Source of the DNA: a bacterium
GTDB taxonomy: Bacteria; SZUA-79; Acidulodesulfobacterales; Acidulodesulfobacteraceae
Length of the DNA stretch: 47,174 nt
Direction of reading: 5' to 3'
Assembly: GCA_021812245.1 (NCBI GenBank)
Contig: JAKAOK010000013.1
Coordinates: 1 to 47,174, forward strand
Part shown: positions 26,986 to 35,480 of the stretch, piece by piece
How the letters are laid out: each line of letters begins with the position of its first letter
How positions within the stretch are numbered: position 1 is the stretch's first letter
The notes under the pieces: generated by a model
Told to the model about the DNA's origin: nothing
The model's input: the letters and a program-made list of their open reading frames with translations, nothing else
The model's database searches: none
Translations under genes and position numbers: made by a program

Positions 26986-27345
26986 TTATTTGACTATATC
27001 GACGGCATGGTTTTTTCCGTCAACGTAAACTAATATCGGCTTGAACCCGTCTAATTCTTTTTCGTCGTAAATGCCGAACGTGGCGATAATTATTATATCT
27101 CCTATCTGCACCAACCGCGAAGCCGCGCCGTTAACTATTATATCTCCGGAGTGTTTGACTGCGGGGATTGCGTACGTTTCAAATCTGGCGCCGTTGTTTA
27201 TATCCCATATGCTGACCTTTTCGTACGGAAGAATGCGCGCCTGTTCCATCAGCTCTTCGTCTATGGAAATAGAGCCTTCGTATTCGAGGTTCGCATCCGT
27301 TATTTTTACTCTGTGTATTTTAGATTTCAGTAAAATTTTTTGCAT
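26986..27345 (-). CDS. panD: Aspartate 1-decarboxylase proenzyme
   Basis: Makes beta-alanine from aspartate using a pyruvoyl group formed by self-cleavage. The 119-residue length is typical. The cleavage site is visible at Gly24-Ser25 (LEYEGSISID), followed by YEKVSIWDINNGARFETYAI and the GAASRLVQIGDIIIIATF core. The N-terminus LLKSKIHRVKITDANL matches the family. It lies in an operon with panC two genes downstream. The Shine-Dalgarno is weak. Confidence 0.97.
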   Translation of the reverse strand: MQKILLKSKIHRVKITDANLEYEGSISIDEELMEQARILPYEKVSIWDINNGARFETYAIPAVKHSGDIIVNGAASRLVQIGDIIIIATFGIYDEKELDGFKPILVYVDGKNHAVDIVK

Positions 27346-27373
27346 TATTTTTCGTGTTTTATTATATCATATA

Positions 27374-28255
27374 TTAATTATTTTTTGCAAAACAGGCTTT
27401 ATCCCTGCAGATTTCAACAATATCTTGTTCTATTTTCCTTTTAATCTCAACCCGTAACGTTCCTCCCGGTTTTTCTTTTGCTCCAAGTTTTTCATAACGA
27501 CCGGCAATATCGTCTATTTTTTTATTTATAATTTCCAAATAATAATTTTTAGATATTTTTTTATCGTTTATACCGGATAAATAAATTTCAAACTCTTTAT
27601 ATACCGGATTTTGCTTGACCTCAAAAGAGAACTCTCCCGTATTTATATAGTGTTCAAGCAGAAAGGCGATGCGAAGGGAATTTATCGCCTCTTTAATATC
27701 GTATCCATGGGATTCTTTATATTTTAAAGTGTTAGACGTATAAAGCCCTTTTTCTACGTTTAATTTTTTATTTTTTATTATCCCCGCCATAGCATCAAAA
27801 TTTTTTTTAAAATTAACGGCAATAAAATTTTTTACTTTTTCGATTAATTTGAAATCCTTCCAGCGTAAAGACCGTTCTAAGCCTTGTTCGGCTTGCTCCC
27901 GCGCGTAAAAACGTTCCGGCGAGGCATCTACCCTAAATACGGTATTGCACATAAGGGGCTCGATGAATTTTATATTTCCGTTCATAGCGTGCCTGAAGTA
28001 TTCATGAAAAGGCGTTATAAAATAATCGTAATCTTTTTCTATAACCGACGACCTTGGGAATCTATGTATGAAAAAATTTTCGAATACCGGATAATAGACT
28101 ATAAAAAAATCATAATCGCTTTTGTCCGTTTCGAGGCTATAGTTCCTTGACCCGTAAAAGCAGGTAAAAGCTATATTTAGGCTTAAAGCTTCTTTTTTTA
28201 TAATATTTTCAAAAACAGGCGATTCCGTAAATGCGCTAAAACCGTTAAAACTCAT
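27374..28255 (-). CDS. Predicted nucleotidyltransferase (DNA polymerase beta superfamily, YcgL-like)
   Basis: A 293-residue protein whose N-terminal part carries the nucleotidyltransferase signature: FYGSRNYSLETDKSDYDF, with Gly35-Ser36 and Asp47/Asp49 as predicted nucleotide- and metal-binding residues. FIEPLMCNTVF and an alpha-helical, lysine-rich C-terminal half follow, including LRIAFLLEHYINTGEFSF. This fits the 'predicted nucleotidyltransferase' group (PF10127-like). Its substrate is unknown to me; relatives are sometimes linked to RNA repair. A GAAGGTAAGG Shine-Dalgarno overlaps the end of the TPR gene. It precedes panD by 28 bases, so it may simply share transcription with the pantothenate genes. 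Confidence 0.7.
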   Translation of the reverse strand: MSFNGFSAFTESPVFENIIKKEALSLNIAFTCFYGSRNYSLETDKSDYDFFIVYYPVFENFFIHRFPRSSVIEKDYDYFITPFHEYFRHAMNGNIKFIEPLMCNTVFRVDASPERFYAREQAEQGLERSLRWKDFKLIEKVKNFIAVNFKKNFDAMAGIIKNKKLNVEKGLYTSNTLKYKESHGYDIKEAINSLRIAFLLEHYINTGEFSFEVKQNPVYKEFEIYLSGINDKKISKNYYLEIINKKIDDIAGRYEKLGAKEKPGGTLRVEIKRKIEQDIVEICRDKACFAKNN

Positions 28256-28264
28256 TTATCGACC

Positions 28265-28636
28265 TTACCTTCTGGGACTGGCAAGGTATTTTTTTAACTT
28301 GATTTTTGCCCACTTTATATTCGGGTTATATTTTAATGCCTTCTGGAGGCTTACTATTCCTAAGGAAGGAAAACCAAGCCTGTACAGAGCGACTCCCATA
28401 TGCGCCCATGCCAGAGCAAAATGGGGCTTAATAAGAATTGCTTTTTGAAGATGCTGGACGGCTGAATAGTAATAAGCTCCTTTCATAGCCATGAGAGCCT
28501 TATTATACTGAAATTTAGCGCTGTGGACATTTACAGGAATATTTGCGCCGGTAGGCATTTTAGCCGCAAAGGAATTTCTTGAAAATACAATCATGGATAA
28601 TATTAGGATTAACCCTAAAACGATGCTTTTTTTCAT
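28265..28636 (-). CDS. Small exported TPR protein
   Basis: A 123-residue protein with a signal peptide (hydrophobic residues 5-18, likely cleavage after NSFA near residue 24) and two to three tetratricopeptide repeats (YNKALMAMKGAYYYSAV; AILIKPHFALAWAHMGVALY; ALKYNPNIKWAKIKLKKYL). It is probably a periplasmic protein-protein adaptor. A good AAAGGTGG precedes the ATG. A TATAAT lies at 28669-28674 on the minus strand, but no clear -35 was found. It is the first gene of the run leading to panD and panC. Its partner is unknown. Confidence 0.8.
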   Translation of the reverse strand: MKKSIVLGLILILSMIVFSRNSFAAKMPTGANIPVNVHSAKFQYNKALMAMKGAYYYSAVQHLQKAILIKPHFALAWAHMGVALYRLGFPSLGIVSLQKALKYNPNIKWAKIKLKKYLASPRR

Positions 28637-28711
28637 TTTTTTCGACCACCTTTTTACATTTTTATTTAATTATATCATATAAAAAACCGTAATTCTATTC
28701 AATTACCGGTC

Positions 28712-28805
28712 TCAAATCCTGATTTAGAAAATATTTAATAAATTCCACTATCCGTCATTGCGAGCGCAGCAAAGCAATGACGGATTCTCTAAATCGGGAT
28801 TTGGA
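28712..28805. mobile_element. Short MITE-like element with nested inverted repeats
   Basis: The ends TCAAATCCTGATTTAGA (28712-28728) and TCTAAATCGGGATTTGGA (28788-28805) are inverted repeats of 16 bases with one mismatch. Inside is a second perfect inverted repeat, CCGTCATTGC (28752-28761) with GCAATGACGG (28774-28783). No reading frame is present. The right end also occurs at 7477-7494, and the inner palindrome at 7403-7422. Confidence 0.6.
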
Positions 28806-28811
28806 ACGACC

Positions 28812-30299
28812 TTAAGTCCACTTTAAAGATTTAGCCGCGGCTTTTTGCCATTTCGCGTAGTTTTCGTTTCTGGTTTGAGCGTCCATCGAAGGGCTATAAA
28901 TCTTTTCTATTTTTTTGATGCCGTGAAATTCGGAAGCCGTCCAGAAACCGGCGGTAACGGCGCTAAGCCCCGCTATGCCGAAAGCCGTCATTTCCGTAAA
29001 GCCTGCTTTCTCGACCGCCATATTTAAGATATCGGATTGGAACTGCATTAAAAAATCGTTCTCGCTTGCCTTGCCGTCAACCCTTAATTTATATTTCGAT
29101 AAATCAAATCCGCTTTTTAAAGTATTTTCAAACTCTATAACGACGTCTTTGGTCTGATAAGCTAAAGATTCAAGGGCCGCCCTTATTATATGGTTTTTAT
29201 TCGCCGCTCCGGTTAATCCTATAATAAGCCCTCTTGCGTCCGGGTCCCAGTACGGAGCGCCGAGACCCGATAAAGCCGGAACAAAATATACACCCTCGTT
29301 GGAAATAACTCTTTTTGCCGCATCCGAAGATTCCGGCACGGAACTTATAATGCCTAAATTGTCTTTAATAAAACGCATAATTTCTCCGCCGGTAAAAATA
29401 CTGCCTTCCAGCGCATAATAAGCTTCTCCGTCTAATTTCCATGCGACGGTAGCAACTAATTTATCGGAGGCGTAAATCCTGTTTCCGGTTTCCACCATCG
29501 CAAAAAGTCCCGTTCCGTAAGTATTTTTTATTATGCCTTTTTCAAAACCGGAATGCGCAAAAAGAGACGCCTGCTGGTCGCCCAGAATTCCGACTACCGG
29601 TATAGATTTGCCGGCAAACTTTTTTTCTATACGGCCGAAATTATAATTACTGTCGCAAACAAGGGGAAGCATAGATTCTTTAACGTCGAAAATTTTGAGA
29701 AGTTCTTCGTCGTATTTTAATGTGTTTATATTATATAAAAGCGTTCTGGATGCGTTAGAAGCGTCGGTGGCATGAACGGAACCCTCCGTCAGATTCCATA
29801 AAACCCAGCTGTCCACAGTTCCGAAAGCCAATTCTCCTTTTTCGGCCAGACTTTTAGCGCCGTTAACATTGTCGATTATCCACTTAATCTTTGTCGCCGA
29901 AAAATACGGGTCTAAAAATAAGCCTGTTTTTTCTTTGATTAGTCCGCGGTATCCCGATAAATCTTCGCAGGTCTTAGCGGTCCTTCTGCACTGCCATACT
30001 ATTGCATTATATATAGGTTTTCCGGTTTTTTTATTCCATAATATTACGGTTTCTCTCTGATTGGTAATTCCTGCCGAAACTATCTCGTACGAACCGCATT
30101 TTTCCACAGTTTCGTTAAGAGCTTTTAAGGCGGAATTTAAAATATCGTAAGGATTTTGTTCGACCCATGCCGGTTTAGGATGTATTTGCGGAAACTCGTA
30201 ATAAGAAGAATGTATAATTCTGCCGTTTCTATCAAACGCGATAGCCCTGTTGCCGGTAGTCCCAAAATCAAGAGCTATAACCGCCTTTTCCATAAGCAT
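28812..30299 (-). CDS. glpK: Glycerol kinase
   Basis: FGGY-family kinase that makes glycerol 3-phosphate from glycerol and ATP. The 495 residues begin MEKAVIALDFGTTGNRAIAF; most glycerol kinases have GTTSSR here, so the SS-to-GN change is a small oddity. Other marks are TNQRETVILWNKKTGKPIYNAIVWQCRRT (substrate Arg-Glu and Trp), GILGDQQASLFAHSGF with the catalytic Asp, KNTYGTGLFAM, and GLGAPYWDPDARGLIIGLTGAAN. AAGGTG lies 9 bases before the ATG at 30299. It stands alone, flanked by repeats on both sides; no glpF or glpD is present. Another FGGY sugar kinase is unlikely given the motif set. Confidence 0.92.
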   Translation of the reverse strand: MLMEKAVIALDFGTTGNRAIAFDRNGRIIHSSYYEFPQIHPKPAWVEQNPYDILNSALKALNETVEKCGSYEIVSAGITNQRETVILWNKKTGKPIYNAIVWQCRRTAKTCEDLSGYRGLIKEKTGLFLDPYFSATKIKWIIDNVNGAKSLAEKGELAFGTVDSWVLWNLTEGSVHATDASNASRTLLYNINTLKYDEELLKIFDVKESMLPLVCDSNYNFGRIEKKFAGKSIPVVGILGDQQASLFAHSGFEKGIIKNTYGTGLFAMVETGNRIYASDKLVATVAWKLDGEAYYALEGSIFTGGEIMRFIKDNLGIISSVPESSDAAKRVISNEGVYFVPALSGLGAPYWDPDARGLIIGLTGAANKNHIIRAALESLAYQTKDVVIEFENTLKSGFDLSKYKLRVDGKASENDFLMQFQSDILNMAVEKAGFTEMTAFGIAGLSAVTAGFWTASEFHGIKKIEKIYSPSMDAQTRNENYAKWQKAAAKSLKWT

Positions 30300-30341
30300 C
30301 TCTTTTTACACCTTCTAATTCATAATAAATATTAAGTGCAA

Positions 30342-30452
30342 CTCCCCTCATTTAAAAAGGCGGGGGCCCGTCAGCTATGTAGTTCAGCGTCTATAAAGCC
30401 AAAGGCTTTATGCTTAACGGAATGGGCGGTTATTTTCTAATGCAAAATTAAA
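30342..30452. repeat. Hairpins and repeat remnants between rsmA and glpK
   Basis: Contains a CCCC...GGGG inverted pair (30344-30366), a perfect ATAAAGCC-AAA-GGCTTTAT hairpin (30393-30411), AATGGGCGGTTAT (30421-30433, shared with 21597-21609), and CTAATGCAAAATTAAAG (30437-30453), a decayed match to the terminal repeat at 15907-15930. No gene is visible in this 175-base gap. Confidence 0.5.
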
Positions 30453-30474
30453 GTCCTTTTATTTTCGGTCTTAC

Positions 30475-31347
30475 TTAATTATACCTTTTTTCTATTATTT
30501 TTAAATAGTCGTCATATTGTTTTCCGGCTTTTATAAACTCGTCTGTCGTTAACTCCTGCGGCCTTTTATTTAAATCTACATTTAAACCCGCAAAAATTTT
30601 CTCCTTTACGTCGGGAGGTACGCCAAAAAATGAAGCATAAATAGAATTTTTTAGTTTTTTTCTTCTTAATTTAAAAATTTGATGGACAAAATAGCTGAAA
30701 AACTGAGAGCCTGCCGCCCAGAGATAATCGGCGTCCTCAAAATATTTAGGCGTAAGCCTCAAAACGGTCGAATCAACCTTCGGCACTGGATTGAAATTTG
30801 ATTTGCCTACATTAAAAAGTTTTATTATTTCAAAATTCAAACCTGCTATAACGCTTAAAGCGCCTCTTGCCGAATCGTTTTCCTTTGAATAAAGCCTTTC
30901 CGCGAACTCTTTTTGAAACATAAGCGTTAAATCTGAAAAAGCGTCTTTTTCTTTTATAAATTGAGCGATAACGGGGCCGGAAATCTCATAAGGAAGATTG
31001 GAAATAACCCTTACCTTTGAGGAGAGGTTTTTGCTTAAAGCCGCGTAATCGAACTTAAGGGCGTCTTCGTTTACGGCGTTAACCGCCGGTCTGCTATTTT
31101 CGTTTAAATTAATTTTATTAAATTTATTAAATTTTCCTTTGATTAAATTATAATAGAAAGAATCTATTTCGATTATGGTAAAAGTTTTAACTTTGCCGGC
31201 AATAAGGCCGGTCAATACGCCTTCTCCGGGACCTATTTCGACGACGTTGTCGGCGGCCGAAAAATTGCAGGAATCCACGATATCGCGGGCTATATCTTTA
31301 TTCGTCAAAAAATTTTGTCCGAAAACCACTTTGTTTTTTTTATTCAT
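30475..31347 (-). CDS. rsmA: 16S rRNA (adenine1518/1519-N6)-dimethyltransferase
   Basis: KsgA/RsmA dimethylates two adenines in the 3' hairpin of 16S rRNA late in small-subunit assembly. The 290 residues show GQNFLTNKDIARDIV, the SAM-binding VVEIGPGEGVLTG (about residues 35-47), the catalytic NLPYEISGPVI, and KVDSTVLRL with the KLRRKKLKN RNA-binding C-terminal part. It starts 10 bases after tsaD, at the end of the tol operon. Confidence 0.97.
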   Translation of the reverse strand: MNKKNKVVFGQNFLTNKDIARDIVDSCNFSAADNVVEIGPGEGVLTGLIAGKVKTFTIIEIDSFYYNLIKGKFNKFNKINLNENSRPAVNAVNEDALKFDYAALSKNLSSKVRVISNLPYEISGPVIAQFIKEKDAFSDLTLMFQKEFAERLYSKENDSARGALSVIAGLNFEIIKLFNVGKSNFNPVPKVDSTVLRLTPKYFEDADYLWAAGSQFFSYFVHQIFKLRRKKLKNSIYASFFGVPPDVKEKIFAGLNVDLNKRPQELTTDEFIKAGKQYDDYLKIIEKRYN

Positions 31348-31357
31348 AATCGCGGGT

Positions 31358-32413
31358 TTACAGCTCCCATGAAGGGTCTGCGTTGATATTCAAGAATTCT
31401 TCCCTATTTTCGACGGGGTCGACGTAAGTTTTAAAAAATCCGGCGTATCCTATCATCGCCGCGTTGTCAGTCGAATGCGGAACGGAAGGGAAAAATATTT
31501 TCAAATTATTATTCTTTCCGTAACCGTTAAAAATAGACCTTATCCTCGAATTAGCGGAAACTCCGCCGGAAACGGCTACGGTTTTTACTCCGTAAATACG
31601 GCAGGCGGCAGCCGTTTTTTTATAAAGGATTTCCGCAACGGCCTCCCTTAAGGAAGCTAATACATCGTAAACGATATTTTCCGGTATTTTCCCGGGGCCG
31701 CCCAGTTTGTCTATGGTAGAAATAACGGCGGTTTTAAGTCCGCTGAAACTCATGTCTAAATTGTGGCTGTGCATCATTGGAAGAGGAAATTTAAAAGCGT
31801 TTTCGTTTCCTTTTTCGGCAAGTCCGTCGATAATCTTTCCTCCCGGGTAGCCGAAACCCAAATAATTGGAAACTTTGTCGAAAAGTTCGCCGCAGGCATC
31901 ATCCCTCGTTCTTCCGGCAAGCCTTATATCGTTATGCGATTTTACGAGATATATATGGGTATGCCCCCCGGAAATCACTAATGCTACAAAAGGAAAACTT
32001 TCTTCGGTTTCGGCAGTTTCGAGAAAAGGGCTGAAAATGTGTCCTTCGATGTGGTTTATTCTTATTAACGGAATATTTAGCGCAAAAGACAGCGTCTTTG
32101 CCTCCATGAGCCCTATCAGCAGCGACCCGACAAGCCCCGGTCCGGCGGTCGCCGATATTAAATCCACGTCTTTCAAGGTTATACCTGCTTCCGATACGGC
32201 GATTCTGAGAGCCGGCAGAGAGGCCTTTATGTGGTTTCTGGAAGCGAGTTCGGGAACGACGCCCCCGTATATACTGTGTATATAGTCCTGGGAATAAATT
32301 ATATTAGATAATATTTTTATGCCGTTTCCATCTTTTAAAAGAACCGCGCAGGAAAAATCGTCGCAGCTGGATTCAAACGCTAAATTGATAATTCTGATTC
32401 CGCTTTCTTCCAT
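31358..32413 (-). CDS. tsaD: tRNA N6-threonylcarbamoyladenosine transferase TsaD
   Basis: Transfers threonylcarbamoyl to adenosine 37 of tRNAs that read ANN codons, working with TsaB, TsaC and TsaE. The 351 residues contain AFESSCDDFSCAVL, the HIEGH metal-binding motif (about residue 119-123), VISGGHTHIYLV, the MSFSGLKTAV segment and VSGGVSANSRIRSIF, followed by the iron-ligand region HSTDNAAMIGYAG. It lies between cpoB and rsmA on the same strand. The Shine-Dalgarno is weak. Confidence 0.98.
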   Translation of the reverse strand: MEESGIRIINLAFESSCDDFSCAVLLKDGNGIKILSNIIYSQDYIHSIYGGVVPELASRNHIKASLPALRIAVSEAGITLKDVDLISATAGPGLVGSLLIGLMEAKTLSFALNIPLIRINHIEGHIFSPFLETAETEESFPFVALVISGGHTHIYLVKSHNDIRLAGRTRDDACGELFDKVSNYLGFGYPGGKIIDGLAEKGNENAFKFPLPMMHSHNLDMSFSGLKTAVISTIDKLGGPGKIPENIVYDVLASLREAVAEILYKKTAAACRIYGVKTVAVSGGVSANSRIRSIFNGYGKNNNLKIFFPSVPHSTDNAAMIGYAGFFKTYVDPVENREEFLNINADPSWEL

Positions 32414-32429
32414 TAGATCGGCTTATATT

Positions 32430-33242
32430 TTATTTTGAAAGCCCGCTTAGCGCCTGCTTGGAAAGTCCGGCGGCTTTTGTTCCCGGATAGTCGGAGATTA
32501 CCTGGCGAAATAATATCGAAGCATCCGAAGGGTCGGAAACTTTTAAAAATCCGGCGCCCTGTAGATAAATAGCCATAGGAACATTTGGATTTTTGGGATA
32601 TATCTGGGAAAATTTATGAAATTCCAATATCGAAACAGGATATTTTTTAAGGTCAAAATTTGCGGAAGCCTTATAAAACATAGCGTCTGCCGTAAAATTA
32701 GACTGCGGATATTTATTTAAAAATTTACGGAAAGCGGCGGCGGCCCCTGCAAAGTCTTTTTTGTTATACAGCGATAATGCCTTTTTAAAACCGTATTCCA
32801 TTGAATTTTCTTTCTTGACGACGACGGATTTTACGCTTGTTTTTCCCGGCAAAACAGGTTCGACTTTAGCGAGCTTCAACAATTTTACCAGTTCTTTGTT
32901 GACCATTAAGCGGTATTCCCTGAATCTTTTCTGTAGAATATTAAGATTGTGGGATTCTACCTCATATCTGCCGTAAATATCTCTGATTTTAGCGTTCAAG
33001 CTTGAAATTTCCACTCCGTTGTTTGCCGTATTTAACTGCATCTGATGAAGCTTTTTCTGCAAATATGTATCGCTTTGCGATAATTCCGCGGTTTTTTTAT
33101 TTAATTTCTTTACCTGAACTTTTAAGCGGTGTATAGAATCCGGTTCCATGGGGGCGCATCCCGCAAGAATAGATGAAACGAAAAATAATATAATGGAACT
33201 GAAGATAAAAGCCTTAAAAAAATTTTTATTGTTCGTATTCAT
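32430..33242 (-). CDS. cpoB: Tol-Pal system coordinator CpoB/YbgF, predicted lipoprotein
   Basis: CpoB links Tol-Pal function and septal peptidoglycan synthesis. Here 270 residues comprise an N-terminal signal ending in a lipobox (LAGC, Cys29, Ala at +2, so outer-membrane sorting by the usual rule), a coiled coil (about 40-115, MEPDSIHRLKVQVKKLNKK onward), and a TPR domain (about 150-265) with AFRKFLNKYPQSNFTADAMFYKASANF and two further repeats. E. coli CpoB has a cleaved signal and no lipid anchor, so the lipobox is notable. It follows tolB directly; pal, which usually stands between them, is absent. Confidence 0.9.
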   Translation of the reverse strand: MNTNNKNFFKAFIFSSIILFFVSSILAGCAPMEPDSIHRLKVQVKKLNKKTAELSQSDTYLQKKLHQMQLNTANNGVEISSLNAKIRDIYGRYEVESHNLNILQKRFREYRLMVNKELVKLLKLAKVEPVLPGKTSVKSVVVKKENSMEYGFKKALSLYNKKDFAGAAAAFRKFLNKYPQSNFTADAMFYKASANFDLKKYPVSILEFHKFSQIYPKNPNVPMAIYLQGAGFLKVSDPSDASILFRQVISDYPGTKAAGLSKQALSGLSK

Positions 33243-33313
33243 AACTTTTCCGCCCCTATTTTATAAAACCGGTATAATTTATAATTTTAATTTATCATAT
33301 AAATATCTATTTT

Positions 33314-34657
33314 TCAATAAGAAGACTTTAAAGTCCACTCTGCATCGTAATAATTCTGCATTTCGGGAAATATCCGCGGCATAAGCCTCATCATTCCGCT
33401 TTCGTTAACGTCTATCATATACAGCTCCTGCCTTCCGGCAATTTCCGTATCAAACGTAATAATCCTCGAATCTCTGGTCCATGCCGGATGTTGAGCGCTG
33501 TAAGGGGTATTCGTCACCTGCCTTTCACCCGAACCGTCGGCATTCATAATACATACCTCTAAAGCGCCGTTTACGAAAGACGTAAAGGCTATTTTTTTTC
33601 CGTCCGGCGACCATGCCGGACTGGAATTATAACTGCTGTCGTTATAAGTAATCCTGCGCTGGTCGCTTCCGTCCGAATTCATTATATAAATCTGCGGACT
33701 TCCGCCGCGGCTGGATACAAACGCGATTCTGTTTCCGTTAGGAGAAAACGAAGCCGAAGTATTAATTCCGTCGGCAAAAGTCAACTGCTTTAGATTTCCG
33801 CCGTTTACGCCGACAGTGTATAACTCCGTATTTAAATGGTCGGGGGTAAGCGCCACGGCTAATTTATCCCCTGTCGGCGACCATGCGACGAAATCCGCCG
33901 GACCGATGAGGTTAAGCCTTTTCGTTCCGCCGATTTTTAAGTTCTTTATAAAAACCGCAGGGTTTCCGGCTTTAAAGGAAATATAAGCGACTTTATTACC
34001 GTGAGGCGAAGGATAAGGAAAAATATTTATGGAGTCGTTATTCGTAATTTTTTTAACCCTGTGTCCCCCGAAATCCATTACTAAAATATTCTTTGAACCG
34101 CCTTCTTCCCCGACGAAAAATACTCTCGTAGTAAAGGGTCCTTTTACTCCGGTTAAAAACTTTAATATATCGTCGGCAAATTTGTTTGCGAGAAACCTGT
34201 ACTGGCTGTCCATACCCTCAAGTTTTTCGGAAAAAAGGAGATGTTTGGTATATATGCTTATAAGATTCGCTTTCATCTTTATGACGCCGTTGGACGTTTT
34301 ATACTCGCCCGTTATCAGATACTGGGCGTTCAAAACGCCCCAGTTCGAATAATCTATTTTTTCCGAACTTATCGGGGCATACTGCGGATTTTCAAGATAC
34401 GAAAGCGGATTTACTATATGGAAATAACCTATAACCGAAAGGTCGTGCCGTATAACGCGTGCGGCGTTTTTTTCGATTTTTTTATGCTGTCCGTATGCCG
34501 AAATATTTTTAAAATCGGGAACGGCAACCCTGATTTTTTTTATCCTTGCGGCGTAAATATTTATATAGACTTTTGCATGCGAATTTACGGGATATAAAAC
34601 TGAAATACCCGTTAAAACACAGGCAAATATAAGCAATTTAAGCAATGTTTTTTTCAT
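33314..34657 (-). CDS. tolB: Tol-Pal system beta-propeller protein TolB
   Basis: Periplasmic protein that binds Pal and TolA during outer-membrane constriction at division. The 447 residues carry a signal sequence (hydrophobic residues 7-22, ending near SHA), an N-terminal alpha/beta domain with IRVAVPDFKNIS, and a six-bladed propeller with WD40-like repeats: VAYISFKAGNPAVFIKNL, WSPTGDKLAVAL, FSPNGNRIAFVSSRGGSPQIYIMNSDGS, WSPDGKKIAFTSFVNGALEVCIMNADGS and FDTEIAGRQELYMIDV. It lies between tolA and cpoB. Confidence 0.96.
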   Translation of the reverse strand: MKKTLLKLLIFACVLTGISVLYPVNSHAKVYINIYAARIKKIRVAVPDFKNISAYGQHKKIEKNAARVIRHDLSVIGYFHIVNPLSYLENPQYAPISSEKIDYSNWGVLNAQYLITGEYKTSNGVIKMKANLISIYTKHLLFSEKLEGMDSQYRFLANKFADDILKFLTGVKGPFTTRVFFVGEEGGSKNILVMDFGGHRVKKITNNDSINIFPYPSPHGNKVAYISFKAGNPAVFIKNLKIGGTKRLNLIGPADFVAWSPTGDKLAVALTPDHLNTELYTVGVNGGNLKQLTFADGINTSASFSPNGNRIAFVSSRGGSPQIYIMNSDGSDQRRITYNDSSYNSSPAWSPDGKKIAFTSFVNGALEVCIMNADGSGERQVTNTPYSAQHPAWTRDSRIITFDTEIAGRQELYMIDVNESGMMRLMPRIFPEMQNYYDAEWTLKSSY

Positions 34658-34693
34658 AATCGTTATAATTATACAGTGAATTAATAAAAAATA

Positions 34694-35473
34694 TCAAGGT
34701 CTGCCTTTGAGTATTTCTCTCGGATTAAAGTTCATCAACACTCCTTCGCCGGCATTGTTGGAATTTACGAACCTCATAAAACCTGCGGGCGGCGGCGGCA
34801 GGGGGCTTGACAGCTTGACCGCCTCCACCGACTGGGAATCAAAGTATCCGTTTCCGGAAGATTTAACTAACCTGACGGCGTAAATGCGCCCTGTTTTTGA
34901 TATCTGAAAAGCCACTACCGATTTATAATTTAGATATTTATTAAGAGATATATTAAAATTAGACGTTATAGTCGAAACTATTTTATTTACATAGCCCTGA
35001 AATCTGTGAACATTGCCCCTGATTAACGACTCATTCAGCTTGCTGTAAGCATTATTAAGACTCACCATATTATGGAGATGGGCGTAAACATTCGAATTTA
35101 AAGCCGGAACATAGGTATGCGGCGGCGCATATCTTCTGACAGGAACCTGTTTTTGCGCGGCCTTTTTAGGATAAACCATAGATGAAGGCGCTTTGGTAAG
35201 GGGTATGGAAACGGGCTTTGCGGTTTCAACCGGAACCGGTTTGCTTGCCCGACGCTCCACGGTTTTAGGCTTTGGCGGATATAGTATGGACTTAACCGAA
35301 GCAAGGGGTCCGGGAACCCTGCTTACGACGCTCACAACCACTTTTGAGCCTATCGACTGAATTTCCGGCCTGTATCTTATCGAAAGATATATTATTAATC
35401 CTATTAATAATATATGGAAAATGGCAGAATATACTAAATATACGCCTATGCCTTTATTGTTTTCGCTGAGCAT
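34694..35473 (-). CDS. tolA: TolA/TonB-like energy-transducing protein
   Basis: Spans the periplasm and couples the TolQR proton motor to TolB and Pal. The 259 residues have one N-terminal membrane helix (about 10-29), a Pro/Lys/Val-rich linker (about 45-120) shorter than the helical domain of E. coli TolA, and a TonB-type C-terminal domain (VVAFQISKTGRIYAVRLVKSSGNGYFDSQSVEAVKLSSPLPPPP). Its place after tolR and before tolB supports TolA over TonB. It starts 7 bases after tolR. Confidence 0.85.
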   Translation of the reverse strand: MLSENNKGIGVYLVYSAIFHILLIGLIIYLSIRYRPEIQSIGSKVVVSVVSRVPGPLASVKSILYPPKPKTVERRASKPVPVETAKPVSIPLTKAPSSMVYPKKAAQKQVPVRRYAPPHTYVPALNSNVYAHLHNMVSLNNAYSKLNESLIRGNVHRFQGYVNKIVSTITSNFNISLNKYLNYKSVVAFQISKTGRIYAVRLVKSSGNGYFDSQSVEAVKLSSPLPPPPAGFMRFVNSNNAGEGVLMNFNPREILKGRP

Positions 35474-35480
35474 AAAGGTT

